From: Pseudomonadota bacterium
Lineage (GTDB): Bacteria; Pseudomonadota; Alphaproteobacteria; Rhizobiales; Pleomorphomonadaceae
Direction: 5' to 3'
Length of the DNA stretch: 39,569 nucleotides
Assembly: GCA_018262505.1 (NCBI GenBank)
Contig: JAGSYV010000087.1
Location: forward strand, 1 to 39,569
Notes under the pieces: generated by a model
Database searches by the model: none
Seen by the model: only the letters and a program-made list of their open reading frames with translations
What the model was told of the DNA's origin: nothing
Translations under genes and position numbers: made by a program
Part shown: in pieces, positions 28,632-37,872 of the stretch
Layout of the letters: each line of letters opens with the position of its first letter
Numbering within the stretch: the first letter of the stretch is position 1

Positions 28632-30472
28632 TCGCGATCGCTCGCCAACGCGTTGACGGTGGCGGCGGCCATGGCCGATCCGCCTTTGCGTCCGCGCACC
28701 ACGATATAGGGCACCCGTCCCCAGGCGATCAGCGCTTCCTTGGACTCGGCGGCGCCGACGAAACCGACCGGCATGCCGATCACCGCTGCCGGCCGGGGGG
28801 CACCGGCGTCGAGCATCTCGAAAAGATGGAAAAGGGCGGTCGGTGCGTTACCGATGGCAACGACGGCGCCCTTGAGGCGATCGCCCCAGAGCATCATGGC
28901 CGCCGCTGTGCGCGTGTTGCCGATGGTGAGCGCCAGTGTCGGGACGCTTGGGTCGTCAAGCGTGCAGATCACATCGTTGCTGGCCGGCAGGCGAGCGCGG
29001 GTGATGCCGTTGGCCACCATGCGGGAATCGCAAATAACCGGCGCGCCGGCTTCAAGCGCTGCCTTCGCCGCCGCCACGGCGCCAGGGCCGAAGGCGAGAT
29101 CGGCAGCCACCTCCACCATGCCGGCGGCGTGGATGACGCGGACGGCGACCTTTTCCTCTTCCGGAGCGAAGCGGGCGAGATCGGCTTCCGCCCGGATGAT
29201 GGCGAAGGAGCGGCGGTAGATTTCCGCGCCGTCGCGGATGTAGTCGTGGCTCATTTTTTTAACTGTCCCGGAACGGAAAAGAGCCTCGACCGCCTCGGGC
29301 GACAGGCCCGTGCGATGAGGTGGATCGATTGGCCTGCCGTCTAGCACGAGGTCGAGGCCGCCGTCACGGCCGACCAAGGTGACGGCATGGGCGTTGGAGC
29401 TCGCGCAGCTCTTCTCGCAACCCGAAACGTGCAGCCATATGCCTTGGGCGGCCGGCTTCAGCGTCGCGAGGCGGCGCGCGAGTTCTCGCGTTTCGACGCT
29501 CGCCGAACCGCAGGCGGGCGCGCCAGAGCAGGCGACAACGGCAAGAAGCGGCTCGTCCGGCGAAGTGACGAGGTCGGCTTTGGCAAGGCGCGGCAGGACA
29601 TCCGCTGGCACACCTGGCAACAGAATGGCGCGGAAGGGCGTCAGCCGGATGCCCGACTGGGCGATGTCGGCGAGGAGATGAAGCTGACGGGCGTTGAGCC
29701 GACCAAAGGGTAGCCCAACTCCGATATGAGAAGGGAAAGCGCCAATCAGCTGGGCAGCGCCAAAACGGCGGACCGGCGTAATGCTTTCCGGGATAAGTCC
29801 GGCGGCAGCGAAAATAGCTTCGGCGCCTATACGGGCAACCAATGCCGCCATGCGGCGCGACGGTGGATCGTGGCTCGGTGCGAGATCGAGAAAGACATGC
29901 GCGAGGCGGAGGGCAACGGCCACCGCCTCTTCGGACTGAACCTTTGTCGTCCAGACATCACCGTCGAGCGACACTGCCACGCCATCTTGCACGAACCGCA
30001 GGCGCACATCGGCCGGCACCTCTGCGAGACCGAAACGGCCCCCATCATCGACCGAAAATCCGAACTTGCCGGGCAGTGCGCGGTAGGAATCGCCGGCGAT
30101 GAGCGCCGTCTCCAATTGTGTGGCCAGCGCGAAAGCGTCCCCCTCGGCTGTCTCGTCGAGATCCGACAGGGGAGAGGCAGTGACGTTGCGGATGGCCTCG
30201 GCGCTGACGTCTTCGTCAAGAAGACCGAGGGCGGCGAGCCCTGCCTCCACAACGGCGAAATCATCGTCGCGAATCCCTCGAAGCTGCAAACCGCCGCGTC
30301 GACCAAGGTCGAGTTCACCATTCCCATAGCGGGTAGCCATGTCGGCAATAGCGTGCGCTGTTGCGGATGCAAGGCGTCCCCCCGTCATGCGAAGGCGCAG
30401 AATCAGGCCGTCGCCGCTCCGCATGGGACGACGTGCACCGGGGCACCAGCCGCGAACGAGAGGAGCGTTCAT
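28628..30472 (-). CDS. cobG-cobH: fused precorrin-3B synthase (CobG) and precorrin-8X methylmutase (CobH)
   Basis: A 614-residue two-enzyme protein. Residues 1-406 are CobG, the oxygen-dependent monooxygenase that makes precorrin-3B. It resembles sulfite/nitrite reductase-type proteins, with the [10 protein letters not shown] element and Fe-S cysteines in [13 protein letters not shown] and [12 protein letters not shown]. Residues 407-614 are CobH, the methylmutase that yields hydrogenobyrinic acid ([28 protein letters not shown] ... [15 protein letters not shown] ... [17 protein letters not shown]). CobH is full length (208 residues) and begins with its own ATG, at a run of seven A. CobG and CobH are normally separate, so the fusion is unusual and may be recent. 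Start ATG overlaps the cobN stop by 4 bases. Confidence 0.9.
   Translation of the reverse strand: MNAPLVRGWCPGARRPMRSGDGLILRLRMTGGRLASATAHAIADMATRYGNGELDLGRRGGLQLRGIRDDDFAVVEAGLAALGLLDEDVSAEAIRNVTASPLSDLDETAEGDAFALATQLETALIAGDSYRALPGKFGFSVDDGGRFGLAEVPADVRLRFVQDGVAVSLDGDVWTTKVQSEEAVAVALRLAHVFLDLAPSHDPPSRRMAALVARIGAEAIFAAAGLIPESITPVRRFGAAQLIGAFPSHIGVGLPFGRLNARQLHLLADIAQSGIRLTPFRAILLPGVPADVLPRLAKADLVTSPDEPLLAVVACSGAPACGSASVETRELARRLATLKPAAQGIWLHVSGCEKSCASSNAHAVTLVGRDGGLDLVLDGRPIDPPHRTGLSPEAVEALFRSGTVKKMSHDYIRDGAEIYRRSFAIIRAEADLARFAPEEEKVAVRVIHAAGMVEVAADLAFGPGAVAAAKAALEAGAPVICDSRMVANGITRARLPASNDVICTLDDPSVPTLALTIGNTRTAAAMMLWGDRLKGAVVAIGNAPTALFHLFEMLDAGAPRPAAVIGMPVGFVGAAESKEALIAWGRVPYIVVRGRKGGSAMAAATVNALASDRE
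29254..29260 (-). other. seven-A run at the cobG/cobH junction
   Basis: On the minus strand GTT is followed by seven A and then TGAGCC. As written the frame reads GTT AAA AAA ATG AGC and continues into cobH. With one A fewer it would read GTT AAA AAA TGA, ending cobG and giving the same ATGA overlap found at neighbouring cob junctions. Confidence 0.85.
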
Positions 30473-33400
30473 CCGAGGCGCGCCTCCGTATCGGCAAGGC
30501 GGGCGGCCACCGAATTACGACGGAGTTTCCAGGCGCCGCTATCGATCACTTTCCTGAGGCGCAGAAGCGTGTCGCGCGTCGCTGCCGGATTGGCATCGAG
30601 CAGAAAATCCCGCACTTGATCATCGCCGAAGGTGGCGTCGAACAACCGATCGAAGTGCCGTCCGTCGACGGCATCCGAGAGGGCAGCAAAGGCGCAGAGA
30701 TTGGCGACCGCCTCGCAGATTTCGGCCGCGCCGCGATGTCCGTGGCGCATCTGGCCGGCAATCCAGCGAGGATTGGCGGCGCGGCCATGGATGACCCGGC
30801 CGATTTCCTCGCTGAGGCTGCGTGCCTTTGGTGCGTCGCCGGTGGTATCGACGTGATAAAGCGCCGCCCGGCCACCGAGCGATTGCGCCGCGGCCGCAAA
30901 GCCGCCCTCGTGAGCCGGAAAGGCGTCGTTGGAAAGGATGTCCTGACCGTCGAGATCCTGCACGTGCACGAAGGCATCAGCAGTGGCGACACGCGCCGCA
31001 AAACCTGTCGCGTCGGCAATGTCCCTGTCACCTGCATAAGCATGGCCGGAGGCGGCGAGATAGGCATCGGCCAAGGCGTGCCGATCGGCACCGAGATCGT
31101 CAGGGGTCATCTCGCCGAGGCCGCTGCCGAAAGCGCCGGGCGTGGCACCATAGACGCGGGCAAGTGCGGCGTCACGACTGGCAGCAAGCGGATTGGTTTC
31201 CGCGTCCTCGTCAAGCGCCGCTACCGCCTTTACCGCCTGGTCGAACAGGGCGATCTGTCCGGGGAAAACGTCGCGGAAAAGACCGGAGACGCGTAGCGTC
31301 ACATCGACACGCGGCCGGCCGAGCCGGGCGGGAGCCAGTACTGTAAAGCCGGAGACGCGGCCGGAAGCGGCGTCCCAGGTTGGACGCACCCCCATCAGCG
31401 CCAGCGCTTGGGCGATATCGTCGCCGCCGGTACGCATCGATGCCGAGGCCCAGACGTCGAGCACGATGGATTTCGGCCAGTCGCCATGATCTTCGGCGTA
31501 ACGGGCGATGACTTCCTCGGCAGTGAGGGCGCCGATCTCCATGGCGGTGCGCGTCGGCACGGCGCGCGGATCGATGGCGTAGAGGTTGCGTCCCGTGGGC
31601 AACACGTCGAGCCGCTTCGGACCCGGCGCACCAGAAGGACCAGGCGCCACACGCCGGCCATCGAGCGCAGCTAGCAGACCTTCCCGCTCGGCAGTGGCCG
31701 AGGCCAGGAAAGCGCCAGTTGCCGCAAGATCGCCGCCGAGCACCTGCAGGTGGGCGATAACACGGGCCTCAATTGGCGCCCGGCCGAAGACGTGCAAGCC
31801 GTCGGTGATCCGCATGTCCTTGACGTCGCAGATCCAGGCGTCGAGCCGCGCCAGCTTGTCGGCCGGGTCGAGATCGGCGGAGAGGCCGGCCGCTTCGGCG
31901 ATACCGGCTGCCTCAGCCTTGTCGATCAGGATGGCGGCAAGATGCTTGGCCCGCCGCGGATCGAGCGCCTGGGCGTTGGCGAATTCGTCGACCAGCATCT
32001 CGATGTCGGCGATGTCGCCATGGGCGCCGGCCCGCGTCAGCGGCGGCGTCAGGTGGCCTAGCGTGACACCGGCGATGCGGCGCTTGGCCTGCGCCGCCTC
32101 GCCAGGATTGTTGACGATGAACGGATAGACGACCGGCAGGCCATCGGTCAGCACCACCGGCGCGCAGTCGGAGGATAGACCAGCCGCCTTGCCCGGCAGC
32201 CATTCGAGCGTGCCGTGGGTGCCCAGATGAATCATGGCGTGGGCGTCAAAGTCGCGCCTCAACCAAAGATAAAAAGCCGCGTAGGCATGGCGCGGCGGCA
32301 AGTTGGGATCGTGGTGGTCGGCGGCACGGCGATCAGACCGACCGCGATCGGGCTGCACGGCAATGACGAGGTTTCCTGCAACGATCGCTGCGAGGCGGAA
32401 AACGCCGCCGCTGACCGATGGATCGGCCTCCGGGGCACCCCAGGCGGCCAGCATCGATGCGCGCAGTGCCTCCGGCAGATCGGAAAGCCACTGGCGGTAA
32501 TCAGCAAGCGGGATCTCGATGGTTACCTGTCCGTCTTCCAACGCAGCGATCAGCGCCCTCTCGTCGGGAAACGGTCCGACATCATAGCCGGCGGCGCGGA
32601 GATCATCGGCAATGGCAACGAGCGAGGCCGGCCCATCGAGGCCGACGGCATAGGCGGTACGGCCGCCCTTGCCGGAATAGTTGGAGAGCACGAGGCCGAC
32701 GCGGCGATCAGCCTGCGACGCCCGCCTCAAACGCGTCCAGCCATCCACGAGACGCACGAGGCGATCAATACCGCAGGAATCCGGCCGGTGGCGGATTGGG
32801 GTGTATTCGAGCGCTTCGGCGCGGTCGGCCGGCGCCTTGAAGCTGATGACCGGACCGTCGAGACGGCCGTCGATCTCCGGCAACACCACGCTCATGGCGA
32901 GATCGGTGGCCGATAGGCCACGCGACGAAGCCGCCCAAGCGTCGCGCGACAGGGTGGAAAGGGGAGCCTGAATCACCGGTACGTCGGCGATGTCGAGAAG
33001 CGTCGTGCCGTCGTCGCGGCGAGCGGAAAAGGCAGTGCAGTTGACGATGGCATCCGGCCGGAAGGTGGCGATGGCTTCGCTGAGCGGGTCGGCGACCTCG
33101 GGATCCTTCAGTGAAGTGACCCAGACCGGCAGAACCGCAAAGCCCGCCGTCGCCAGCGCTTCGGCGATCGCTTCGACCGGCGCGGCGTCACCGGCGTTAA
33201 CGAGCGCCCGATAGCCGATGACGAGCACCCGCCGATCACCATTGGTGCCGATTTGCGGAAAATGTCCGAAGGCCGGCTGCGGTGCCGGCCTGGTCCACGT
33301 CGCAGCCTGACCAAGGCGAGCGGCAATGAAAGCGAGGGCGGCCGAAATATTGTCCGGCCCGCCGAAACTGAACCAACGCTCGAGAAGATCGAGCTCGTGC

Positions 33401-33795
33401 GAAGGCAACGTCGAGGCGAGGGCGAGACGCGCGTCGGGCCGGTCGTCGCCAGGAATCAGAGCGAGATCGATGCCCTTCGAGCGGGCCAGCATGGCGATCT
33501 CGTCGACGCCATAGCGCCAGTAGTCGGCACCACCGAGCAACCGCACCAGCACGAAGTGGGCCTTCGACGCCACCCTCTCAAGATAAAGGTCGACCGAGTA
33601 GGGGTGGCGCAAAGCGGCGAGCGAGGCGAGGCGGAGGCTGGGTGCGTCGGGCCCGAGCCGGCTGTGCACCGCGGCGACGAGGCCGAGGTCGCTATCGGAG
33701 AAGGACAGCACCACGATATCGGCCGGAGTCTGGCCGAGATCGACCGCCGCGACGCTATCGTCGAGGGAGCGAATCTGTTCGGCCAGGATATGCAA
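30469..33795 (-). CDS. cobN: cobaltochelatase large subunit CobN
   Basis: Large, substrate-binding subunit of the ATP-dependent aerobic cobaltochelatase, which inserts cobalt into hydrogenobyrinic acid a,c-diamide together with CobS and CobT (not present in the window). The 1108 residues contain the CobN/magnesium-chelatase H-family motifs [70 protein letters not shown] and [24 protein letters not shown]. It is somewhat shorter than the ~1,275 residues of Pseudomonas denitrificans CobN, with both ends recognisable. It begins 25 bases after cobW and overlaps cobG by 4 bases. Confidence 0.95.
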   Translation of the reverse strand: MHILAEQIRSLDDSVAAVDLGQTPADIVVLSFSDSDLGLVAAVHSRLGPDAPSLRLASLAALRHPYSVDLYLERVASKAHFVLVRLLGGADYWRYGVDEIAMLARSKGIDLALIPGDDRPDARLALASTLPSHELDLLERWFSFGGPDNISAALAFIAARLGQAATWTRPAPQPAFGHFPQIGTNGDRRVLVIGYRALVNAGDAAPVEAIAEALATAGFAVLPVWVTSLKDPEVADPLSEAIATFRPDAIVNCTAFSARRDDGTTLLDIADVPVIQAPLSTLSRDAWAASSRGLSATDLAMSVVLPEIDGRLDGPVISFKAPADRAEALEYTPIRHRPDSCGIDRLVRLVDGWTRLRRASQADRRVGLVLSNYSGKGGRTAYAVGLDGPASLVAIADDLRAAGYDVGPFPDERALIAALEDGQVTIEIPLADYRQWLSDLPEALRASMLAAWGAPEADPSVSGGVFRLAAIVAGNLVIAVQPDRGRSDRRAADHHDPNLPPRHAYAAFYLWLRRDFDAHAMIHLGTHGTLEWLPGKAAGLSSDCAPVVLTDGLPVVYPFIVNNPGEAAQAKRRIAGVTLGHLTPPLTRAGAHGDIADIEMLVDEFANAQALDPRRAKHLAAILIDKAEAAGIAEAAGLSADLDPADKLARLDAWICDVKDMRITDGLHVFGRAPIEARVIAHLQVLGGDLAATGAFLASATAEREGLLAALDGRRVAPGPSGAPGPKRLDVLPTGRNLYAIDPRAVPTRTAMEIGALTAEEVIARYAEDHGDWPKSIVLDVWASASMRTGGDDIAQALALMGVRPTWDAASGRVSGFTVLAPARLGRPRVDVTLRVSGLFRDVFPGQIALFDQAVKAVAALDEDAETNPLAASRDAALARVYGATPGAFGSGLGEMTPDDLGADRHALADAYLAASGHAYAGDRDIADATGFAARVATADAFVHVQDLDGQDILSNDAFPAHEGGFAAAAQSLGGRAALYHVDTTGDAPKARSLSEEIGRVIHGRAANPRWIAGQMRHGHRGAAEICEAVANLCAFAALSDAVDGRHFDRLFDATFGDDQVRDFLLDANPAATRDTLLRLRKVIDSGAWKLRRNSVAARLADTEARLG

Positions 33796-33820
33796 GGCGC
33801 ACCCTCCTCCGACCGTGAGA

Positions 33821-34849
33821 TCAGGCGAGAGCGGCGCGGACCGCCGCCTCGTCGATACCCTTTTCGCCGATCACCACCAGTGCGCTGCGGCGCGGTCCGG
33901 CCGGCCAGGGCCGATCGAAGGCATGGCGGAAACGACCGCCAACGCCTTGCACCAAGAGGCGCATCGGCTTGCCGGCGATCTCGACGAACCCCTTGATGCG
34001 GAGAACGTCGTGCGCCTCGGCCACCGCCTTCAACCGGTTCACAAGACCGTCCGGATCGCTGGCGGCGCCGATTTCGACGGCAAAGGTTGCGAAGTCGTCG
34101 TGGTCGTGCTCGCCCAGGCGGTCGTGATGGCTTGGCCGGCTCGCCAGATCGTCCTCGGCGGCGGCGGCGAGGCCGAGCAGGATTTCCGGCGCAATCTCGC
34201 CTTCGGAGGTTGGCACGACGCGCACCGCTTTCGGCAGCGAGGCCGCAATATCCCGGGAGATGCGAGCCAGTTCATCGGACGACAGCAGATCGGCCTTATT
34301 GAGCACCACGAGGTCGGCGGCGAGCAGTTGATCCTCGTAAACCTCTTCAAGCGGATTGTCGTGATCGACCGAAGGATCGTCCTGCCGCTGGGCGAGCACG
34401 GCCTCGGGATCGTCGGCAAAGCGACCGGCCGCCACGGCGGCGGCGTCCACCACCGCAACGACGCCGTCGACGGTGAGGCGCGCACGCACATCCGGCCAGT
34501 CAAAGGCCTTGATCAGTGGCTTCGGCAGCGCAAGACCGGAGGTCTCGACGATGATGTGGTCCGGCCGGCGCGGTCCACGGGTCAGCGCCTCGATGGCCGG
34601 CAGGAAGTCGTCGGCAACCGTGCAGCAGAGGCAGCCATTGGCAAGCTCGACGATCGCATCTTCAGGGCAATCGGTGGCGCCACAGGATTTCAGGATATCG
34701 CCATCGACACCGACGTCGCCGAATTCGTTGACGATGAGCGCCAAGCGACGACCACCGGCCCGCTCGATGACGTGGCGAATCAGCGTCGTCTTGCCCGAAC
34801 CGAGAAAGCCGGTGACGATGGTGACGGGGATCTTGGGCTGGGCGGTCAT
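33821..34849 (-). CDS. cobW: CobW-family GTPase/metallochaperone
   Basis: COG0523-family G3E GTPase. CobW proteins are thought to deliver cobalt to the aerobic chelatase. From the ATG at 34849 it has 342 residues. Walker A is TGFLGSGKTTLIRH (residues 13-26), the metal-binding GCLCC motif is at 72-76, the guanine-specificity NKAD lies in VVLNKADLLS, and a His/Asp-rich stretch HHDRLGEHDHDD (241-252) probably binds metal. Its start overlaps the DUF1636 stop by 4 bases (ATGA) and it precedes cobN, its likely client. Confidence 0.95.
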   Translation of the reverse strand: MTAQPKIPVTIVTGFLGSGKTTLIRHVIERAGGRRLALIVNEFGDVGVDGDILKSCGATDCPEDAIVELANGCLCCTVADDFLPAIEALTRGPRRPDHIIVETSGLALPKPLIKAFDWPDVRARLTVDGVVAVVDAAAVAAGRFADDPEAVLAQRQDDPSVDHDNPLEEVYEDQLLAADLVVLNKADLLSSDELARISRDIAASLPKAVRVVPTSEGEIAPEILLGLAAAAEDDLASRPSHHDRLGEHDHDDFATFAVEIGAASDPDGLVNRLKAVAEAHDVLRIKGFVEIAGKPMRLLVQGVGGRFRHAFDRPWPAGPRRSALVVIGEKGIDEAAVRAALA

Positions 34850-35211
34850 AGGCGGGTCTCCGGCTGGGGCGGGATGCGGGCGACGAGGCCCGACTTGAGG
34901 AGCGGCGGCCGATCGCGCCAAGGCACGCGGCCGTCATCGCTTTCGGCGTAACGTTCGGCGGCGGCGATCACCTCGTCGGGATCTGCGGCGTCGGCGGCGA
35001 CATAGGTCCACTTCCGCGGGGCCGCGAAGGCAACGGTAACCGGCCGCTTGCAGACCGAGAGGCAATCGACGCCGAAAAGTCGGATATCGGCGCGTCCTTC
35101 GAGCCGGTCGGCGAGAATGGCATGGAGACGGGCACCGGCCCGACAGGTGTCGTCATCGTCCGCTGCGCGGCAGGAGAGACAGACGTGGAGAGTGACCGGT
35201 CGCGCCGTCAT
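34846..35211 (-). CDS. DUF1636 small cysteine-rich protein
   Basis: A 121-residue protein of the DUF1636 family, which is often described as a putative metal-binding or thioredoxin-like ferredoxin-type fold. It starts MTARPVTLHVCLSCRAADDDDTCRAGARLHAIL and has a second cysteine cluster DCLSVCKRPVTVAFAAPRKWTYV. The four spaced cysteines (CLSC, then DCLSVC) could hold a metal or a 2Fe-2S cluster. The ATG at 35211 has CGGAG about 8 bases upstream. It is coupled to cobW by a 4-base overlap and follows the cobalamin riboswitch, so it probably serves cobalt or cofactor handling; the biochemical role is unknown. Confidence 0.85.
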   Translation of the reverse strand: MTARPVTLHVCLSCRAADDDDTCRAGARLHAILADRLEGRADIRLFGVDCLSVCKRPVTVAFAAPRKWTYVAADAADPDEVIAAAERYAESDDGRVPWRDRPPLLKSGLVARIPPQPETRL

Positions 35212-35270
35212 GGCCGGCACTCCGGAAACGTTGATAGGCGGCGACTGAAAGCCGCCGAGGCAAGCGTCAT
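35208..35270 (-). CDS. possible 20-residue leader peptide between riboswitch and DUF1636
   Basis: A short reading frame from ATG 35270 to TGA 35208, beginning MTLASAAFSRRL. It has a good ribosome-binding site, AAAGGA, 6 bases upstream. Its TGA overlaps the DUF1636 ATG in an ATGA sequence, just as other genes of this operon overlap. It also contains a hairpin, GGCGGC-N8-GCCGCC (35237-35256). No homologue is recognised. It might couple riboswitch-controlled initiation to DUF1636 translation, or be a chance frame. Confidence 0.45.
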   Translation of the reverse strand: MTLASAAFSRRLSTFPECRP

Positions 35271-35314
35271 GATAAGTCCTTTCCCGCCCCACCGGCGGTC
35301 TCGACATCCATGCG

Positions 35315-35495
35315 CGGCGGCAGGTCTCCTGGCTCACGGTTCATTGCCGGATACGGCCTTCCCGGTCTTCCGACCAGTGGCACGCTGAGCATCCAGCTCG
35401 CCGCTCACAGTTGCGGGGGCAGCTGCGGCTTTCGGATTTTTTCCGATTCCGCATTCCCTCTTTCGCCCTCCTCCGGAAGGAGGGACCGTCGCGCC
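35315..35495 (-). ncRNA. cobalamin (B12/AdoCbl) riboswitch
   Basis: The minus strand carries the conserved B12-box AGCCAGGAGACCTGCC (35319-35334), GCCACTG (35375-35381), the core GCTGCCCCCGCAACTGTGA and, further 5', GAAAGAGGGAAT. These appear in the correct order and spacing for a cobalamin riboswitch. It lies between a sigma-70-type promoter and the DUF1636-cobW-cobN-cobGH-cobI-cobJ genes, which B12 should therefore repress. No T-run terminator lies between the B12-box and the genes, so control is probably at ribosome-binding, with a CCGCC/GGCGG hairpin just before AAAGGA as the possible switch. The 5' boundary is approximate. Confidence 0.95.
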
Positions 35496-35500
35496 CGGCC

Positions 35501-35529
35501 ATTTGTGGCTTGTTGCGAGGCAAAGTCAA
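35501..35529 (-). promoter_or_regulatory. promoter of the riboswitch-controlled cob operon
   Basis: On the minus strand TTGACT (35524-35529) and ACAAAT (35501-35506) are separated by exactly 17 bases. The predicted transcript start, near 35494, coincides with the 5' edge of the riboswitch, which supports the assignment although the -10 element is weak. Confidence 0.65.
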
Positions 35530-35637
35530 CCGAGCGACGGGGTTGCTATCCTTTACGCCCCCTTAAACCGCCTCATTTAGAGTGAATCGGATGCTCACGG
35601 GCGGGTGTGGTCCTGATGGAAGGAGTTGCGGCGGGCG

Positions 35638-37857
35638 ATGCGGAGCGACAGACGGAACATCCGACGCGAGCGGGCCGAGCCGACGTTCGAGACGCCAGCC
35701 CGCGATGGCGATTTCTCCGCCCGCGAGGGGGACCGCTTCACGCCGCCCAAAAGTCTGCCCAATTCGCGCAGCGGACGATCGGTGCGCATCGAGCCCAGCT
35801 TTAACGGCGAAGACTATGATGGCGAGGAGGCGGAGATGGCCGAACAGCAGCCGCGCCGCCGCAAATCTTCCAAGCGCAAGGCAAAGCGGAGCCGGCGGTC
35901 CGGCCTGGGGCTTTTCGGCCGCCTGATCTACTGGGGCGTCGTGCTTTGCATCTGGGGACTGATCGGCGTCGCCGGCATCATCGGCTACACCGTCGCAACC
36001 ATGCCGCAAATCGACGATTGGAAGGTGCCGCCCCGGCCGCCCAACGTGGAGATCGTCGACGCCTCGGGGACCATTATTGCCAACCGCGGCGATACCGGCG
36101 GCGAGGAGGTGCGGCTGTCCGACATGTCGCCCTTCCTGCCCGAGGCGGTAGTGGCCATCGAGGACCGACGTTTCTATTATCATTTCGGCGTCGATCCGAT
36201 CGGCCTTTCCCGCGCGCTGGTCACCAACTTCTTCGCGCATTCAGTGGTGCAGGGCGGCTCGACGCTGACCCAGCAACTCGCGAAAAACCTTTTCCTGCAG
36301 CCCGACCGCACCTTGGAACGCAAGCTGCAAGAGGCGGTGCTCGCTCTCTGGTTGGAATGGCGGTTCTCCAAGCAGCAAATCCTGGAGATGTATCTCAATC
36401 GCGTCTATCTGGGCGCCGGGGCCTATGGCGTCGACGCGGCAGCGCAACGCTACTTCGGCAAGTCGGCCCGCGACGTCAATCTCGCCGAAGCCGCGACCAT
36501 CGCCGGTCTCCTGAAGGCACCATCGCGCTACGCACCGACCAACTCGCCAAAGCTCGCGGCCGACCGCGCCAAGGTGGTGCTCGCCGCCATGGTCGACGAA
36601 GGCTATGTCAGCCGCGACGACGCGGCGCGGGCAACAGCGGTCGGCGCACCGTCTTCGCAGGCCAAGAGCGGCTCGGCCGCCAACTATGTCGCGGACTGGG
36701 TGATGGATCTCCTGCCCGGCTACGTCGCGCGCTATCGCAGCGACATCGTGGTGACCACCACCATCGACGCCCGCATGCAGGTGGCGGCGGAAAACGCCGT
36801 CCGCACGACGCTCGACAAGGAAGGCCTCAAATACAAGGCAAGCCAGGGCGCGCTGGTCGCCGTCGACAACGACGGTGCCGTCAAGGCGCTGGTGGGCGGC
36901 AAGGATTATGCGGCGAGCCAGTTCGATCGCGCCATCGAGGCGCGGCGGCAGCCCGGTTCGGCTTTCAAGCCCTTCGTCTATCTCACTGCCATCGAGCACG
37001 GCTTTACGCCCGATTCCATCGTCGTCGACGAACCGGTGTCCATCAATGGCTGGTCACCGAAGAACTATGAGAATGAGTATCTCGGTCCGGTGACGCTGAC
37101 GACGGCGCTGGCCCGTTCGCTCAACACCGTGGCCGCGCGCCTGACCGCCACCCTTGGACCAGACAATGTCGTGCTAACTGCCCGTCGCGTCGGCATCGTC
37201 AGTCAACTCCATGACAATCCGTCGATTGCCCTCGGCACCGGCGAAGTAACACCGCTCGAGATCACCGCTGCCTACGTGCCCTTTGCCAACGGCGGTTGGG
37301 GCATCATTCCCTATCTGGTCGAAGATATCCGTACCAAGGATGGCAAGGTGCTATTCCATCGACAGGGCGACGGCCCCGGTCGGGTGATTTCCGATGTCGC
37401 CGTCGGGACCATGAACCGCATGCTTTCGGCGGTCGTCACCGACGGCACCGGACAGAAGGCACTCCTGTCCGATCGCCCGGTGGGCGGCAAGACCGGTACC
37501 AGCCAGGATTTCCGTGACGCCTGGTTCATTGGCTACACCAATGGCCTCACGGCAGGTGTCTGGCTCGGCAACGACGACAATACGCCGACCAAGAAGGCGA
37601 CCGGCGGCGCGCTGACCGCGCTGCTCTGGAACCGCTTCATGACGGAGGCCACCCGTGAACTGCCGGTTCGGCCGCTGCCGGGCGTCGAGCTGGTCCCGCC
37701 GCCGACCAATGTCGGGGTCACATTCGCCCAAACGGATGGATTACCGGTGCAAGGACCGCAATTGCCGAGCACCCAACCCGCGCCGCCGCTCAACGTGCCG
37801 GTCACCCAGCCGAGTCCCGAGGAAAAAGGGCTGTTGCAGCGCCTGTTTGGAAATTGA
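35638..37857 (+). CDS. class A penicillin-binding protein, PBP1A family
   Basis: Bifunctional peptidoglycan synthase of the inner membrane. About 739 residues: a long basic cytoplasmic N-terminus (KSSKRKAKRSRRS), one transmembrane segment (LIYWGVVLCIWGLIGVAGIIGYTVA), a GT51 glycosyltransferase domain (VVAIEDRRFYYHFGVDPIG, QGGSTLTQQLAKNLFL, EMYLNRVYLGAGAYGVDAAAQRYFGK) and a transpeptidase domain with the SxxK in RQPGSAFKPF, SLN, and KTG in VGGKTGTSQDFRDAWFIGY. The C-terminus is a Pro-rich tail ending LLQRLFGN. The ATG at 35638 was chosen; AAGGAG lies 13 bases upstream, and a TTG at 35626 is too close to it. The gene is divergent from the cob operon and convergent with the YgjP-like gene. Confidence 0.93.
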   Translation: MRSDRRNIRRERAEPTFETPARDGDFSAREGDRFTPPKSLPNSRSGRSVRIEPSFNGEDYDGEEAEMAEQQPRRRKSSKRKAKRSRRSGLGLFGRLIYWGVVLCIWGLIGVAGIIGYTVATMPQIDDWKVPPRPPNVEIVDASGTIIANRGDTGGEEVRLSDMSPFLPEAVVAIEDRRFYYHFGVDPIGLSRALVTNFFAHSVVQGGSTLTQQLAKNLFLQPDRTLERKLQEAVLALWLEWRFSKQQILEMYLNRVYLGAGAYGVDAAAQRYFGKSARDVNLAEAATIAGLLKAPSRYAPTNSPKLAADRAKVVLAAMVDEGYVSRDDAARATAVGAPSSQAKSGSAANYVADWVMDLLPGYVARYRSDIVVTTTIDARMQVAAENAVRTTLDKEGLKYKASQGALVAVDNDGAVKALVGGKDYAASQFDRAIEARRQPGSAFKPFVYLTAIEHGFTPDSIVVDEPVSINGWSPKNYENEYLGPVTLTTALARSLNTVAARLTATLGPDNVVLTARRVGIVSQLHDNPSIALGTGEVTPLEITAAYVPFANGGWGIIPYLVEDIRTKDGKVLFHRQGDGPGRVISDVAVGTMNRMLSAVVTDGTGQKALLSDRPVGGKTGTSQDFRDAWFIGYTNGLTAGVWLGNDDNTPTKKATGGALTALLWNRFMTEATRELPVRPLPGVELVPPPTNVGVTFAQTDGLPVQGPQLPSTQPAPPLNVPVTQPSPEEKGLLQRLFGN

Positions 37858-37872
37858 ACTGGCCACAAATTG

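Noticed and set aside
33815-34951. 378-codon plus-strand frame over cobW
   Set aside because: Shadow of the well-supported cobW gene.
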